Assembly: GCF_933775445.1 (NCBI RefSeq)
Contig: NW_026089428.1
Location: 1 to 64,000 of the forward strand
Source of the DNA: Argentina anserina
Taxonomy: Eukaryota > Streptophyta > Magnoliopsida > Rosales > Rosaceae
Length of the DNA: 64,000 nucleotides
Direction: 5' to 3'
Shown here: positions 10,541-24,000 of the stretch, piece by piece
Layout: every line of letters starts with the position of its first letter
Numbering within the stretch: position 1 is the first letter of the stretch
Position numbers and translations under genes: made by a program
The notes under the pieces: generated by a model
Database searches by the model: none
The model's input: only the letters and a program-made list of their open reading frames with translations
Told to the model about the DNA's origin: nothing

Positions 10541-13450
10541 GGCTTCTGATGCGAGTTTCTATTGTATTTCAGAGTTTTGCAAGTGTTGGAGTGTGGTTCT
10601 TTCAAACTGAGTATCTTTACATCGTTTGCGTATCTTTACTATTCCAATTGTGTATCTTTTCATTTCTCGTTTGAGTATCTTTCTGTAAGGCTTCTGATGC
10701 GAGTTTCTATTGTATTTGAGAGTTTTGCAAGTGTGGGAGTGTGTTTCTTTCAAACTGAGTATCTTTACATCGTTTGCGTATCTTTACTATTCCAATTGTG
10801 TATCTTTTCATTTCTCGTTTGAGTATCTTTCTGTAAGGCTTCTGATGCGAGTTTCTACTGTATTTGAGAGTTTTGCAAGTGTGGGAATGTGGTTCTTTCA
10901 AACAGAGTATCTTTACATCGTTTGCGTATCTTTACTATTCCAATTGTGATCTTTTCATTTCTCGTTTGAGTATCTTTCTGTAAGGCTTCTGATGCGAGTT
11001 TCTATTGTATTTGAGAGTTTTGCAAGTGTTGGAGTGTGGTTCTTTCAAACTGAGTATCTTTACATCGTTTGCGTATCTTTACTATTCCAATTGTGTATCT
11101 TCTCATTTCTCGTTTGAGTATCTTTCTGTAAGGCTTCTGATGGGAGTTTCTATTGTATTTGAGAGTTTTGCAAGTGTGGGAGTGTGTTTCTTTCAAACTG
11201 AGTATCTTTACATCGTTTGCGTATCTTTACTATTCCAATTGTGTATCTTTTCATTTCTCGTTTGAGTATCTTTCTGTAAGGCTTCTGATGGGAGTTTCTA
11301 TTGTATTTGAGAGTTTTGCAAGTGTGGGAGTGTGTTTCTTTCAAACTGAGTATCTTTACATCGTTTGCGTATCTTTACTATTCCAATTGTGTATCTTTTC
11401 ATTTCTCGTTTGAGTATCTTTCTGTAAGGCTTTCTGATGCGAGTTTCTATTGAATTTGAGAGTTTTGCAAGTGTGGGAGTGTGTTTCTTTCAAACTGAGT
11501 ATCTTTACATCGTTTGCGGATCTTTACTATTCCAATTGTGTATCTTTACATCGTTTGCGTATCTTTACTATTCCAATTGTGTATCTTTTCATTTCTCGTT
11601 TGAGTATCTTTCTGTAAGGCTTCTGATGCGAGTTTCTATTGTATTTGAGAGTTTTGCAAGTGTGGGAGTGTGTTTCTTTCAAACTGAGTATCTTTACATC
11701 GTTTGCGTATCTTTACTATTCCAATTGTGTATCTTTTCATTTCTCGTTTGAGTATCTTTCTGTAAGGCTTCTGATGCGAGTTTCTATTGTATTTGAGAGT
11801 TTTGCAAGTGTGGGAGTGTGTTTCTTTCAAACTGAGTATCTTTACATCGTTTGCGTATGTTTACTATTCCAATTGTGTATCTTTACATCGTTTGCGTATC
11901 TTTACTATTCCAATTGTGTATCTTTTCATTTCTCGTTTGAGTATCTTTCTGTAAGGCTTCTAATGCGAGTTTCTATTGTATTTGAGAGTTTTGCAAGTGT
12001 GGGAGTGTGTTTCTTTCAAACTGAGTATCTTTACATCGTTTGCGTATCTTTACTATTCCAATTGTGTATCTTTACATCGTTTGCGTATCTTTACTATTCC
12101 AATTGTGTATCTTTTCATTTCTCGTTTGAGTATCTTTCTGTATGGCTTCTGATGCGAGTTTCTATTGTATTTCAGAGTTTTGCAAGTGTTGGAGTGTGGT
12201 TCTTTCAAACTGAGTATCTTTACATCGTTTGCGTATCTTTACTATTCCAATTGTGTATCTTTTCATTTCTCGTTTGAGTATCTTTCTGTAAGGCTTCTGA
12301 TGCGAGTTTCTATTGTATTTGAGAGTTTTGCAAGTGTGGGAGTGTGTTTCTTTCAAACTGAGTATCTTTACATCGTTTGCGTATCTTTACTATTCCAATT
12401 GTGTATCTTTTCATTTCTCGTTTGAGTATCTTTCTGTAAGGCTTCTGATGCGAGTTTCTACTGTATTTGAGAGTTTTGCAAGTGTGGGAATGTGGTTCTT
12501 TCAAACAGAGTATCTTTACATCGTTTGCGTATCTTTACTATTCCAATTGTGATCTTTTCATTTCTCGTTTGAGTATCTTTCTGTAAGGCTTCTGATGCGA
12601 GTTTCTATTGTATTTGAGAGTTTTGCAAGTGTGGGAGTGTGTTTCTTTCAAACTGAGTATCTTTACTTCGTTTGCGTATCTTTACTATTCCAATTGTGTA
12701 TCTTTACATCGTTTGCGTATCTTTACTATTCCAATTGTGTATCTTTACATCGTTTGCGTATCTTTACTATTCCAATTGTGTATCTTTTCATTTCTCGTTT
12801 GAGTATCTTTCTGTATGGCTTCTGATGCGAGTTTCTATTGTATTTGAGAGTTTTGCAAGTGTTGGAGTGTGGTTCTTTCAAACTGAGTATCTTTACATCG
12901 TTTGCGTATCTTTACTATTCCAATTGTGTATCTTCTCATTTCTCGTTTGAGTATCTTTCTGTAAGGCTTCTGATGGGAGTTTCTATTGTATTTGAGAGTT
13001 TTGCAAGTGTGGGAGTGTGTTTCTTTCAAACTGAGTATCTTTACATCGTTTGCGTATCTTTACTATTCCAATTGTGTATCTTTTCATTTCTCGTTTGAGT
13101 ATCTTTCTGTAAGGCTTCTGATGGGAGTTTCTATTGTATTTGAGAGTTTTGCAAGTGTGGGAGTGTGTTTCTTTCAAACTGAGTATCTTTACATCGTTTG
13201 CGTATCTTTACTATTCCAATTGTGTATCTTTTCATTTCTCGTTTGAGTATCTTTCTGTAAGGCTTTCTGATGCGAGTTTCTATTGAATTTGAGAGTTTTG
13301 CAAGTGTGGGAGTGTGTTTCTTTCAAACTGAGTATCTTTACATCGTTTGCGGATCTTTACTATTCCAATTGTGTATCTTTACATCGTTTGCGTATCTTTA
13401 CTATTCCAATTGTGTATCTTTTCATTTCTCGTTTGAGTATATTTCTGTAA
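10015..13450 (+). repeat. 1,603/1,833-bp higher-order repeat, two copies
   Basis: Copy 1 is 10015-11617 and copy 2 is 11618-13450. The displacement is 1,603 bp up to the monomer starting at 10984. Copy 2 then carries an additional 230-bp monomer (12587-12816), after which the displacement is 1,833 bp. Both share the rare tail variant CTTCTCATTTC (near 11100 and 12930) and the GCGGATCTTTAC module (near 11517 and 13350). Confidence 0.85.
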
Positions 13451-15025
13451 GGCTTCTGATGGGAGTTTCTATTGTATTTGAGAATTTTGCAAGTGTGGGA
13501 GTGTGTTTATTTCAAACTGAGTATCTTTACATCGTTTGCGTATCTTTACTATTCCAATTGTGTATCTTTTCATTTCTCGTTTGAGTATCTTTCTGTAAGG
13601 CTTCTGATGCGAGTTTCTACTGTATTTGAGAGTTTTGCAAGTGTGGGAATGTGGTTCTTTCAAACAGAGTATCTTTACATCGTTTGCGTATCTTTACTAT
13701 TCCAATTGTGTATCTTTACATCGTTTGCGTATCTTTACTATTCCAATTGTGATCTTTTCATTTCTCGTTTGAGTATCTTTCTGTAAGGCTTCTGATGCGA
13801 GTTTCTATTGTATTTGAGAGTTTTGCAAGTGTGGGAGTGTGTTTCTTTCAAACTGAGTATCTTTACTTCGTTTGCGTATCTTTACTATTCCAATTGTGTA
13901 TCTTTACATCGTTTGCGTATCTTTACTATTCCAATTGTGTATCTTTACATCGTTTGCGTATCTTTACTATTCCAATTGTGTATCTTTTCATTTCTTGTTT
14001 GAGTATCTTTCTGTATGGCTTCTGATGCGAGTTTCTATTGTATTTGAGAGTTTTGCAAGTGTTGGAGTGTGGTTCTTTCAAACTGAGTATCTTTACATCG
14101 TTTGCGTATCTTTACTATTCCAATTGTGTATCTTTTCATTTCTCGTTTGAGTATCTTTCTGTAAGGCTTCTGATGGGAGTTTCTATTGTATTTGAGAGTT
14201 TTGCAAGTGTGGGAGTGTGTTTCTTTCAAACTGAGTATCTTAACATCGTTTGCGTATCTTTACTATTCCAATTGTGTATCTTTTCATTTCTCGTTTGAGT
14301 ATCTTTCTGTAAGGCTTCTGATGCGAGTTTCTACTGTATTTGAGAGTTTTGCAAGTGTGGGAGTGTGGTTCTTTCAAACAGAGTATCTTTACATCGTTTG
14401 CGTATCTTTACTATTCCAATTGTGTATCTTTACATCGTTTGCGTATCTTTACTATTCCAATTGTGATCTTTTCATTTCTCGTTTGAGTATCTTTCTGTAA
14501 GGCTTCTGATGCGAGTTTCTATTGTATTTCAGAGTTTTGCAAGTGTTGGAGTGTGGTTCTTTCAAACTGAGTATCTTTACATCGTTTGCGTATCTTTACT
14601 ATTCCAATTGTGTATCTTTACATCGTTTGCGTATCTTTACTATTCCAATTGTGTATCTTTTCATTTCTCGTTTGAGTATCTTTCTGTAAGGCTTCTGATG
14701 CGAGTTTCTATTGTATTTGAGAGTTTTGCAAGTGTGGGAGTGTGTTTCTTTCAAACTGAGTATCTTTACATCGTTTGCGTATCTTTACTATTCCAATTGT
14801 GTATCTTTTCATTTCTCGTTTGAGTATCTTTCTGTAAGGCTTCTGATGCGAGTTTCTACTGTATTTGAGAGTTTTGCAAGTGTGGGAATGTGGTTCTTTC
14901 AAACAGAGTATCTTTACATCGTTTGCGTATCTTTACTATTCCAATTGTGTATCTTTACATCGTTTGCGTATCTTTACTATTCCAATTGTGATCTTTTCAT
15001 TTCTCGTTTGAGTATCTTTCTGTAA

Positions 15026-18000
15026 GGCTTCTGATGCGAGTTTCTATTGTATTTGAGAGTTTTGCAAGTGTGGGTGTGTGTTTCTTTCAAACTGAGTATC
15101 TTTACTTCGTTTGCGTATCTTTACTATTCCAATTGTGTATCTTTACATCGTTTGCGTATCTTTACTATTCCAATTGTGTATCTTTACATCGTTTGCGTAT
15201 CTTTACTATTCCAATTGTGTATCTTTTCATTTCTCGTTTGAGTATCTTTCTGTATGGCTTCTGATGCGAGTTTCTATTGTATTTGAGAGTTTTGCAAGTG
15301 TTGGAGTGTGGTTCTTTCAAACTGAGTATCTTTACATCGTTTGCGTATCTTTACTATTCCAATTGTGTATCTTTTCATTTCTCGTTTGAGTATCTTTCTG
15401 TAAGGCTTCTGATGCGAGTTTCTATTGTATTTGAGAGTTTTGCAAGTGTGGGAGTGTGTTTCTTTCAAACTGAGTATCTTTACATCGTTTGCGTATCTTT
15501 ACTATTCCAATTGTGTATCTTTTCATTTCTCGTTTGAGTATCTTTCTGAAAGGCTTCTGATGCGAGTTTCTATTGTATTTGAGAGTTTTGCAAGTGTGGG
15601 AGTGTGTTTCTTTCAAACTGAGTATCTTTACATCGTTTGCGTATCTTTACTATTCCAATTGTGTATCTTTACATCGTTTGCGTATCTTTACTATTCCAAT
15701 TGTGTATCTTTACATCGTTTGCGTATCTTTACTATTCCATTTGTGATCTTTTCATTTCTCGTTTGAGTATCTTTCTGTAAGGCTTCTGATGGGAGTTTCT
15801 ATTGTATTTGAGAATTTTGCAAGTGTGGGAGTGTGTTTCTTTCAAACTGAGTATCATTACATCGTTTGCGTATCTTTACTATTCCAATTGTGTATCTTTT
15901 CATTTCTCATTTGAGTATCTTTCTGTAAGGCTTCTGATGCGAGTTTCTACTGTATTTGAGAGTTTTGCAAGTGTGGGAATGTGGTTCTTTCAAACAGAGT
16001 ATCTTTACATCGTTTGCGTATCTTTACTATTCCAATTGTGTATCTTTACATCGTTTGCGTATCTTTACTATTCCAATTGTGATCTTTTCATTTCTCGTTT
16101 GAGTATCTTTCTGTAAGGCTTCTGATGCGAGTTTCTATTGTATTTGAGAGTTTTGCAAGTGTGGGAGTGTGTTTCTTTCAAACTGAGTATCTTTACTTCG
16201 TTTGCGTATCTTTACTATTCCAATTGTGTATCTTTACATCGTTTGCGTATCTTTACTATTCCAATTGTGTATCTTTACATCGTTTGCGTATCTTTACTAT
16301 TCCAATTGTGTATCTTTTCATTTCTCGTTTGAGTATATTTCTGTAAGGCTTCTGATGGGAGTTTCTATTGTATTTGAGAATTTTGCAAGTGTGGGAGTGT
16401 GTTTCTTTCAAACTGAGTATCTTTACATCGTTTGCGTATCTTTACTATTCCAATTGTGTATCTTTTCATTTCTCGTTTGAGTATCTTTCTGTAAGGCTTC
16501 TGATGCGAGTTTCTACTGTATTTGAGAGTTTTGCAAGTGTGGGAATGTGGTTCTTTCAAACAGAGTATCTTTACATCGTTTGCGTATCTTTACTATTCCA
16601 ATTGTGTATATTTACATCGTTTGCGTATCTTTACTATTCCAATTGTGATCTTTTCATTTCTCGTTTGAGTATCTTTCTGTAAGGCTTCTGATGCGAGTTT
16701 CTATTGTATTTGAGAGTTTTGCAAGTGTGGGAGTGTGTTTCTTTCAAACTGAGTATCTTTACTTCGTTTGCGTATCTTTACTATTCCAATTGTGTATCTT
16801 TACATCGTTTGCGTATCTTTACTATTCCAATTGTGTATCTTTACATCGTTTGCGTATCTTTACTATTCCAATTGTGTATCTTTTCATTTCTCGTTTGAGT
16901 ATCTTTCTGTATGGCTTCTGATGCGAGTTTCTATTGTATTTGAGAGTTTTGCAAGTGTTGGAGTGTGGTTCTTTCAAACTGAGTATCTTTACATCGTTTG
17001 CGTATCTTTACTATTCCAATTGTGTATCTTTTCATTTCTCGTTTGAGTATCTTTCTGTAAGGCTTCTGATGGGAGTTTCTATTGTATTTGAGAGTTTTGC
17101 AAGTGTGGGAGTGTGTTTCTTTCAAACTGAGTATCTTTACATCGTTTGCGTATCTTTACTATTCCAATTGTGTATCTTTTCATTTCTCGTTTGAGTATCT
17201 TTCTGTAAGGCTTCTGATGGGAGTTTCTATTGTATTTGAGAATTTTGCAAGTGTGGGAGTGTGTTTCTTTCAAACTGAGTATCTTTACATCGTCTGCGTA
17301 TCTTTACTATTCCAATTGTGTATCTTTTCATTTCTCGTTTGAGTATCTTTCTGTAAGGCTTCTGATGCGAGTTTCTACTGTATTTGAGAGTTTTGCAAGT
17401 GTGGGAATGTGGTTCTTTCAAACAGAGTATCTTTACATCGTTTGCGTATCTTTACTATTCCAATTGTGTATCTTTACATCGTTTGCGTATCTTTACTATT
17501 CCAATTGTGATCTTTTCATTTCTCGTTTGAGTATCTTTCTGTAAGGCTTCTGATGCGAGTTTCTATTGTATTTGAGAGTTTTGCAAGTGTGGGAGTGTGT
17601 TTCTTTCAAACTGAGTATCTTTACTTCGTTTGCGTATCTTTACTATTCCAATTGTGTATCTTTACATCGTTTGCGTATCTTTACTATTCCAATTGTGTAT
17701 CTTTACATCGTTTGCGTATCTTTACTATTCCAATTGTGTATCTTTTCATTTCTCGTTTGAGTATCTTTCTGTATGGCTTCTGATGCGAGTTTCTATTGTA
17801 TTTGAGAGTTTTGCAAGTGTTGGAGTGTGGTTCTTTCAAACTGAGTATCTTTACATCGTTTGCGTATCTTTACTATTCCAATTGTGTATCTTTTCATTTC
17901 TCGTTTGAGTATCTTTCTGTAAGGCTTCTGATGGGAGTTTCAATTGTATTTGAGAGTTTTGCAAGTGTGGGAGTGTGTTTCTTTCAAACTGAGTATCTTT

Positions 18001-21000
18001 ACATCGTTTGCGTATCTTTACTATTCCAATTGTGTATCTTTTCATTTCTCGTTTGAGTATCTTTCTGTAAGGCTTCTGATGCGAGTTTCTATTGTATTTG
18101 AGAGTTTTGCAAGTGTTGGAGTGTGGTTCTTTCAAACTGAGTATCTTTACATCGTTTGCGTATCTTTACTATTCCAATTGTGTATCTTTACATCGTTTGC
18201 GTATCTTTACTATTCCAATTGTGATCTTTTCATTTCTCGTTTGAGTATCTTTCTGTAAGGCTTCTGATGCGAGTTTCTATTGTATTTGAGAGTTTTGCAA
18301 GTGTGGGAGTGTGTTTCTTTCAAACTGAGTATCTTTACATCGTTTGCGTATCTTTACTATTCCAATTGTGTATCTTTTCATTTCTCGTTTGAGTATCTTT
18401 CTGTAAGGCTTCTGATGCGAGTTTCTATTGTATTTCAGAGTTTTGCAAGTGTTGGAGTGTGGTTCTTTCAAACTGAGTATCTTTACATCGTTTGCGTATC
18501 TTTACTATTCCAATTGTGTATCTTTACATCGTTTGCGTATCTTTACTATTCCAATTGTGTATCTTTTCATTTCTCGTTTGAGTATCTTTCTGTAAGGCTT
18601 CTGATGCGAGTTTCTATTGTATTTGAGAGTTTTGCAAGTGTGGGAGTGTGTTTCTTTCAAACTGAGTATCTTTACATCGTTTGCGTATCTTTACTATTCC
18701 AATTGTGTATCTTTTCATTTCTCGTTTGAGTATCTTTCTGTAAGGCTTCTGATGCGAGTTTCTACTGTATTTGAGAGTTTTGCAAGTGTGGGAATGTGGT
18801 TCTTTCAAACAGAGTATCTTTACATCGTTTGCGTATCTTTACTATTCCAATTGTGTATCTTTACATCGTTTGCGTATCTTTACTATTCCAATTGTGATCT
18901 TTTCATTTCTCGTTTGAGTATCTTTCTGTAAGGCTTCTGATGCGAGTTTCTATTGTATTTGAGAGTTTTGCAAGTGTGGGTGTGTGTTTCTTTCAAACTG
19001 AGTATCTTTACTTCGTTTGCGTATCTTTACTATTCCAATTGTGTATCTTTACATCGTTTGCGTATCTTTACTATTCCAATTGTGTATCTTTACATCGTTT
19101 GCGTATCTTTACTATTCCAATTGTGTATCTTTTCATTTCTCGTTTGAGTATCTTTCTGTATGGCTTCTGATGCGAGTTTCTATTGTATTTGAGAGTTTTG
19201 CAAGTGTTGGAGTGTGGTTCTTTCAAACTGAGTATCTTTACATCGTTTGCGTATCTTTACTATTCCAATTGTGTATCTTTTCATTTCTCGTTTGAGTATC
19301 TTTCTGTAAGGCTTCTGATGCGAGTTTCTATTGTATTTGAGAGTTTTGCAAGTGTGGGAGTGTGTTTCTTTCAAACTGAGTATCTTTACATCGTTTGCGT
19401 ATCTTTACTATTCCAATTGTGTATCTTTTCATTTCTCGTTTGAGTATCTTTCTGAAAGGCTTCTGATGCGAGTTTCTATTGTATTTGAGAGTTTTGCAAG
19501 TGTGGGAGTGTGTTTCTTTCAAACTGAGTATCTTTACTTCGTTTGCGTATCTTTACTATTCCAATTGTGTATCTTTACATCGTTTGCGTATCTTTACTAT
19601 TCCAATTGTGTATCTTTACATCGTTTGCGTATCTTTACTATTCCATTTGTGATCTTTTCATTTCTCGTTTGAGTATCTTTCTGTAAGGCTTCTGATGGGA
19701 GTTTCTATTGTATTTGAGAATTTTGCAAGTGTGGGAGTGTGTTTCTTTCAAACTGAGTATCATTACATCGTTTGCGTATCTTTACTATTCCAATTGTGTA
19801 TCTTTTCATTTCTCATTTGAGTATCTTTCTGTAAGGCTTCTGATGCGAGTTTCTACTGTATTTGAGAGTTTTGCAAGTGTGGGAATGTGGTTCTTTCAAA
19901 CAGAGTATCTTTACATCGTTTGCGTATCTTTACTATTCCAATTGTGTATCTTTACATCGTTTGCGTATCTTTACTATTCCAATTGTGATCTTTTCATTTC
20001 TCGTTTGAGTATCTTTCTGTAAGGCTTCTGATGGGAGTTTCTATTGTATTTGAGAGTTTTGCAAGTGTGGGAGTGTGTTTCTTTCAAACTGAGTATCTTT
20101 ACTTCGTTTGCGTATCTTTACTATTCCAATTGTGTATCTTTACATCGTTTGCGTATCTTTACTATTCCAATTGTGTATCTTTACATCGTTTGCGTATCTT
20201 TACTATTCCAATTGTGTATCTTTTCATTTCTCGTTTGAGTATCTTTCTGTAAGGCTTCTGATGGGAGTTTCTATTGTATTTGAGAATTTTGCAAGTGTGG
20301 GAGTGTGTTTCTTTCAAACTGAGTATCTTTACATCGTTTGCGTATCTTTACTATTCCAATTGTGTATCTTTTCATTTCTCGTTTGAGTATCTTTCTGTAA
20401 GGCTTCTGATGCGAGTTTCTACTGTATTTGAGAGTTTTGCAAGTGTGGGAATGTGGTTCTTTCAAACAGAGTATCTTTACATCGTTTGCGTATCTTTACT
20501 ATTCCAATTGTGTATATTTACATCGTTTGCGTATCTTTACTATTCCAATTGTGATCTTTTCATTTCTCGTTTGAGTATCTTTCTGTAAGGCTTCTGATGC
20601 GAGTTTCTATTGTATTTGAGAGTTTTGCAAGTGTGGGAGTGTGTTTCTTTCAAACTGAGTATCTTTACTTCGTTTGCGTATCTTTACTATTCCAATTGTG
20701 TATCTTTACATCGTTTGCGTATCTTTACTATTCCAATTGTGTATCTTTACATCGTTTGCGTATCTTTACTATTCCAATTGTGTATCTTTTCATTTCTCGT
20801 TTGAGTATCTTTCTGTATGGCTTCTGATGCGAGTTTCTATTGTATTTGAGAGTTTTGCAAGTGTTGGAGTGTGGTTCTTTCAAACTGAGTATCTTTACAT
20901 CGTTTGCGTATCTTTACTATTCCAATTGTGTATCTTTTCATTTCTCGTTTGAGTATCTTTCTGTAAGGCTTCTGATGGGAGTTTCTATTGTATTTGAGAG

Positions 21001-24000
21001 TTTTGCAAGTGTGGGAGTGTGTTTCTTTCAAACTGAGTATCTTTACATCGTTTGCGTATCTTTACTATTCCAATTGTGTATCTTTTCATTTCTCGTTTGA
21101 GTATCTTTCTGTAAGGCTTCTGATGGGAGTTTCTATTGTATTTGAGAATTTTGCAAGTGTGGGAGTGTGTTTCTTTCAAACTGAGTATCTTTACATCGTC
21201 TGCGTATCTTTACTATTCCAATTGTGTATCTTTTCATTTCTCGTTTGAGTATCTTTCTGTAAGGCTTCTGATGCGAGTTTCTACTGTATTTGAGAGTTTT
21301 GCAAGTGTGGGAGTGTGGTTCTTTCAAACAGAGTATCTTTACATCGTTTGCGTATCTTTACTATTCCAATTGTGTATCTTTACATCGTTTGCGTATCTTT
21401 ACTATTCCAATTGTGATCTTTTCATTTCTCGTTTGAGTATCTTTCTGTAAGGCTTCTGATGCGAGTTTCTATTGTATTTGAGAGTTTTGCAAGTGTGGGA
21501 GTGTGTTTCTTTCAAACTGAGTATCTTTACTTCGTTTGCGTATCTTTACTATTCCAATTGTGTATCTTTACATCGTTTGCGTATCTTTACTATTCCAATT
21601 GTGTATCTTTACATCGTTTGCGTATCTTTACTATTCCAATTGTGTATCTTTTCATTTCTCGTTTGAGTATCTTTCTGTATGGCTTCTGATGCGAGTTTCT
21701 ATTGTATTTGAGAGTTTTGCAAGTGTTGGAGTGTGGTTCTTTCAAACTGAGTATCTTTACATCGTTTGCGTATCTTTACTATTCCAATTGTGTATCTTTT
21801 CATTTCTCGTTTGAGTATCTTTCTGTAAGGCTTCTGATGGGAGTTTCAATTGTATTTGAGAGTTTTGCAAGTGTGGGAGTGTGTTTCTTTCAAACTGAGT
21901 ATCTTTACATCGTTTGCGTATCTTTACTATTCCAATTGTGTATCTTTTCATTTCTCGTTTGAGTATCTTTCTGTAAGGCTTCTGATGCGAGTTTCTATTG
22001 TATTTGAGAGTTTTGCAAGTGTGGGAGTGTGTTTCTTTCAAACTGAGTATCTTTACATCGTTTGCGTATCTTTACTATTCCAATTGTGTATCTTTTCATT
22101 TCTCGTTTGAGTATCTTTCTGTAAGGCTTCTGATGCGAGTTTCTATTGTATTTGAGAGTTTTGCAAGTGTGGGAGTGTGTTTCTTTCAAACTGAGTATCT
22201 TTACTTCGTTTGCGTATCTTTACTATTCCAATTGTGTATCTTTTCATTTCTCGTTTGAGTATCTTTCTGTAAGGCTTCTGATGCGAGTTTCTACTGTATT
22301 TGAGAGTTTTGCAAGTGTGGGAATGTGGTTCTTTCAAACAGAGTATCTTTACATCGTTTGCGTATCTTTACTATTCCAATTGTGTATCTTTACATCGTTT
22401 GCGTATCTTTACTATTCCAATTGTGATCTTTTCATTTCTCGTTTGAGTATCTTTCTGTAAGGCTTCTGATGCGAGTTTCTATTGTATTTGAGAGTTTTGC
22501 AAGTGTGGGTGTGTGTTTCTTTCAAACTGAGTATCTTTACTTCGTTTGCGTATCTTTACTATTCCAATTGTGTATCTTTACATCGTTTGCGTATCTTTAC
22601 TATTCCAATTGTGTATCTTTACATCGTTTGCGTATCTTTACTATTCCAATTGTGTATCTTTTCATTTCTCGTTTGAGTATCTTTCTGTATGGCTTCTGAT
22701 GCGAGTTTCTATTGTATTTGAGAGTTTTGCAAGTGTTGGAGTGTGGTTCTTTCAAACTGAGTATCTTTACATCGTTTGCGTATCTTTACTATTCCAATTG
22801 TGTATCTTTTCATTTCTCGTTTGAGTATCTTTCTGTAAGGCTTCTGATGGGAGTTTCTATTGTATTTGAGAGTTTTGCAAGTGTGGGAGTGTGTTTCTTT
22901 CAAACTGAGTATCTTTACATCGTTTGCGTATCTTTACTATTCCAATTGTGTATCTTTTCATTTCTCGTTTGAGTATCTTTCTGAAAGGCTTCTGATGCGA
23001 GTTTCTATTGTATTTGAGAGTTTTGCAAGTGTGGGAGTGTGTTTCTTTCAAACTGAGTATCTTTACTTCGTTTGCGTATCTTTACTATTCCAATTGTGTA
23101 TCTTTACATCGTTTGCGTATCTTTACTATTCCAATTGTGTATCTTTACATCGTTTGCGTATCTTTACTATTCCATTTGTGATCTTTTCATTTCTCGTTTG
23201 AGTATCTTTCTGTAAGGCTTCTGATGGGAGTTTCTATTGTATTTGAGAATTTTGCAAGTGTGGGAGTGTGTTTCTTTCAAACTGAGTATCATTACATCGT
23301 TTGCGTATCTTTACTATTCCAATTGTGTATCTTTTCATTTCTCATTTGAGTATCTTTATGTAAGGCTTCTGATGCGAGTTTCTACTGTATTTGAGAGTTT
23401 TGCAAGTGTGGGAATGTGGTTCTTTCAAACAGAGTATCTTTACATCGTTTGCGTATCTTTACTATTCCAATTGTGTATCTTTACATCGTTTGCGTATCTT
23501 TACTATTCCAATTGTGATCTTTTCATTTCTCGTTTGAGTATCTTTCTGTAAGGCTTCTGATGCGAGTTTCTATTGTATTTGAGAGTTTTGCAAGTGTGGG
23601 AGTGTGTTTCTTTCAAACTGAGTATCTTTACTTCGTTTGCGTATCTTTACTATTCCAATTGTGTATCTTTACATCGTTTGCGTATCTTTACTATTCCAAT
23701 TGTGTATCTTTACATCGTTTGCGTATCTTTACTATTCCAATTGTGTATCTTTTCATTTCTCGTTTGAGTATATTTCTGTAAGGCTTCTGATGGGAGTTTC
23801 TATTGTATTTGAGAATTTTGCAAGTGTGGGAGTGTGTTTCTTTCAAACTGAGTATCTTTACATCGTTTGCGTATCTTTACTATTCCAATTGTGTATCTTT
23901 TCATTTCTCGTTTGAGTATCTTTCTGTAAGGCTTCTGATGCGAGTTTCTACTGTATTTGAGAGTTTTGCAAGTGTGGGAATGTGGTTCTTTCAAACAGAG

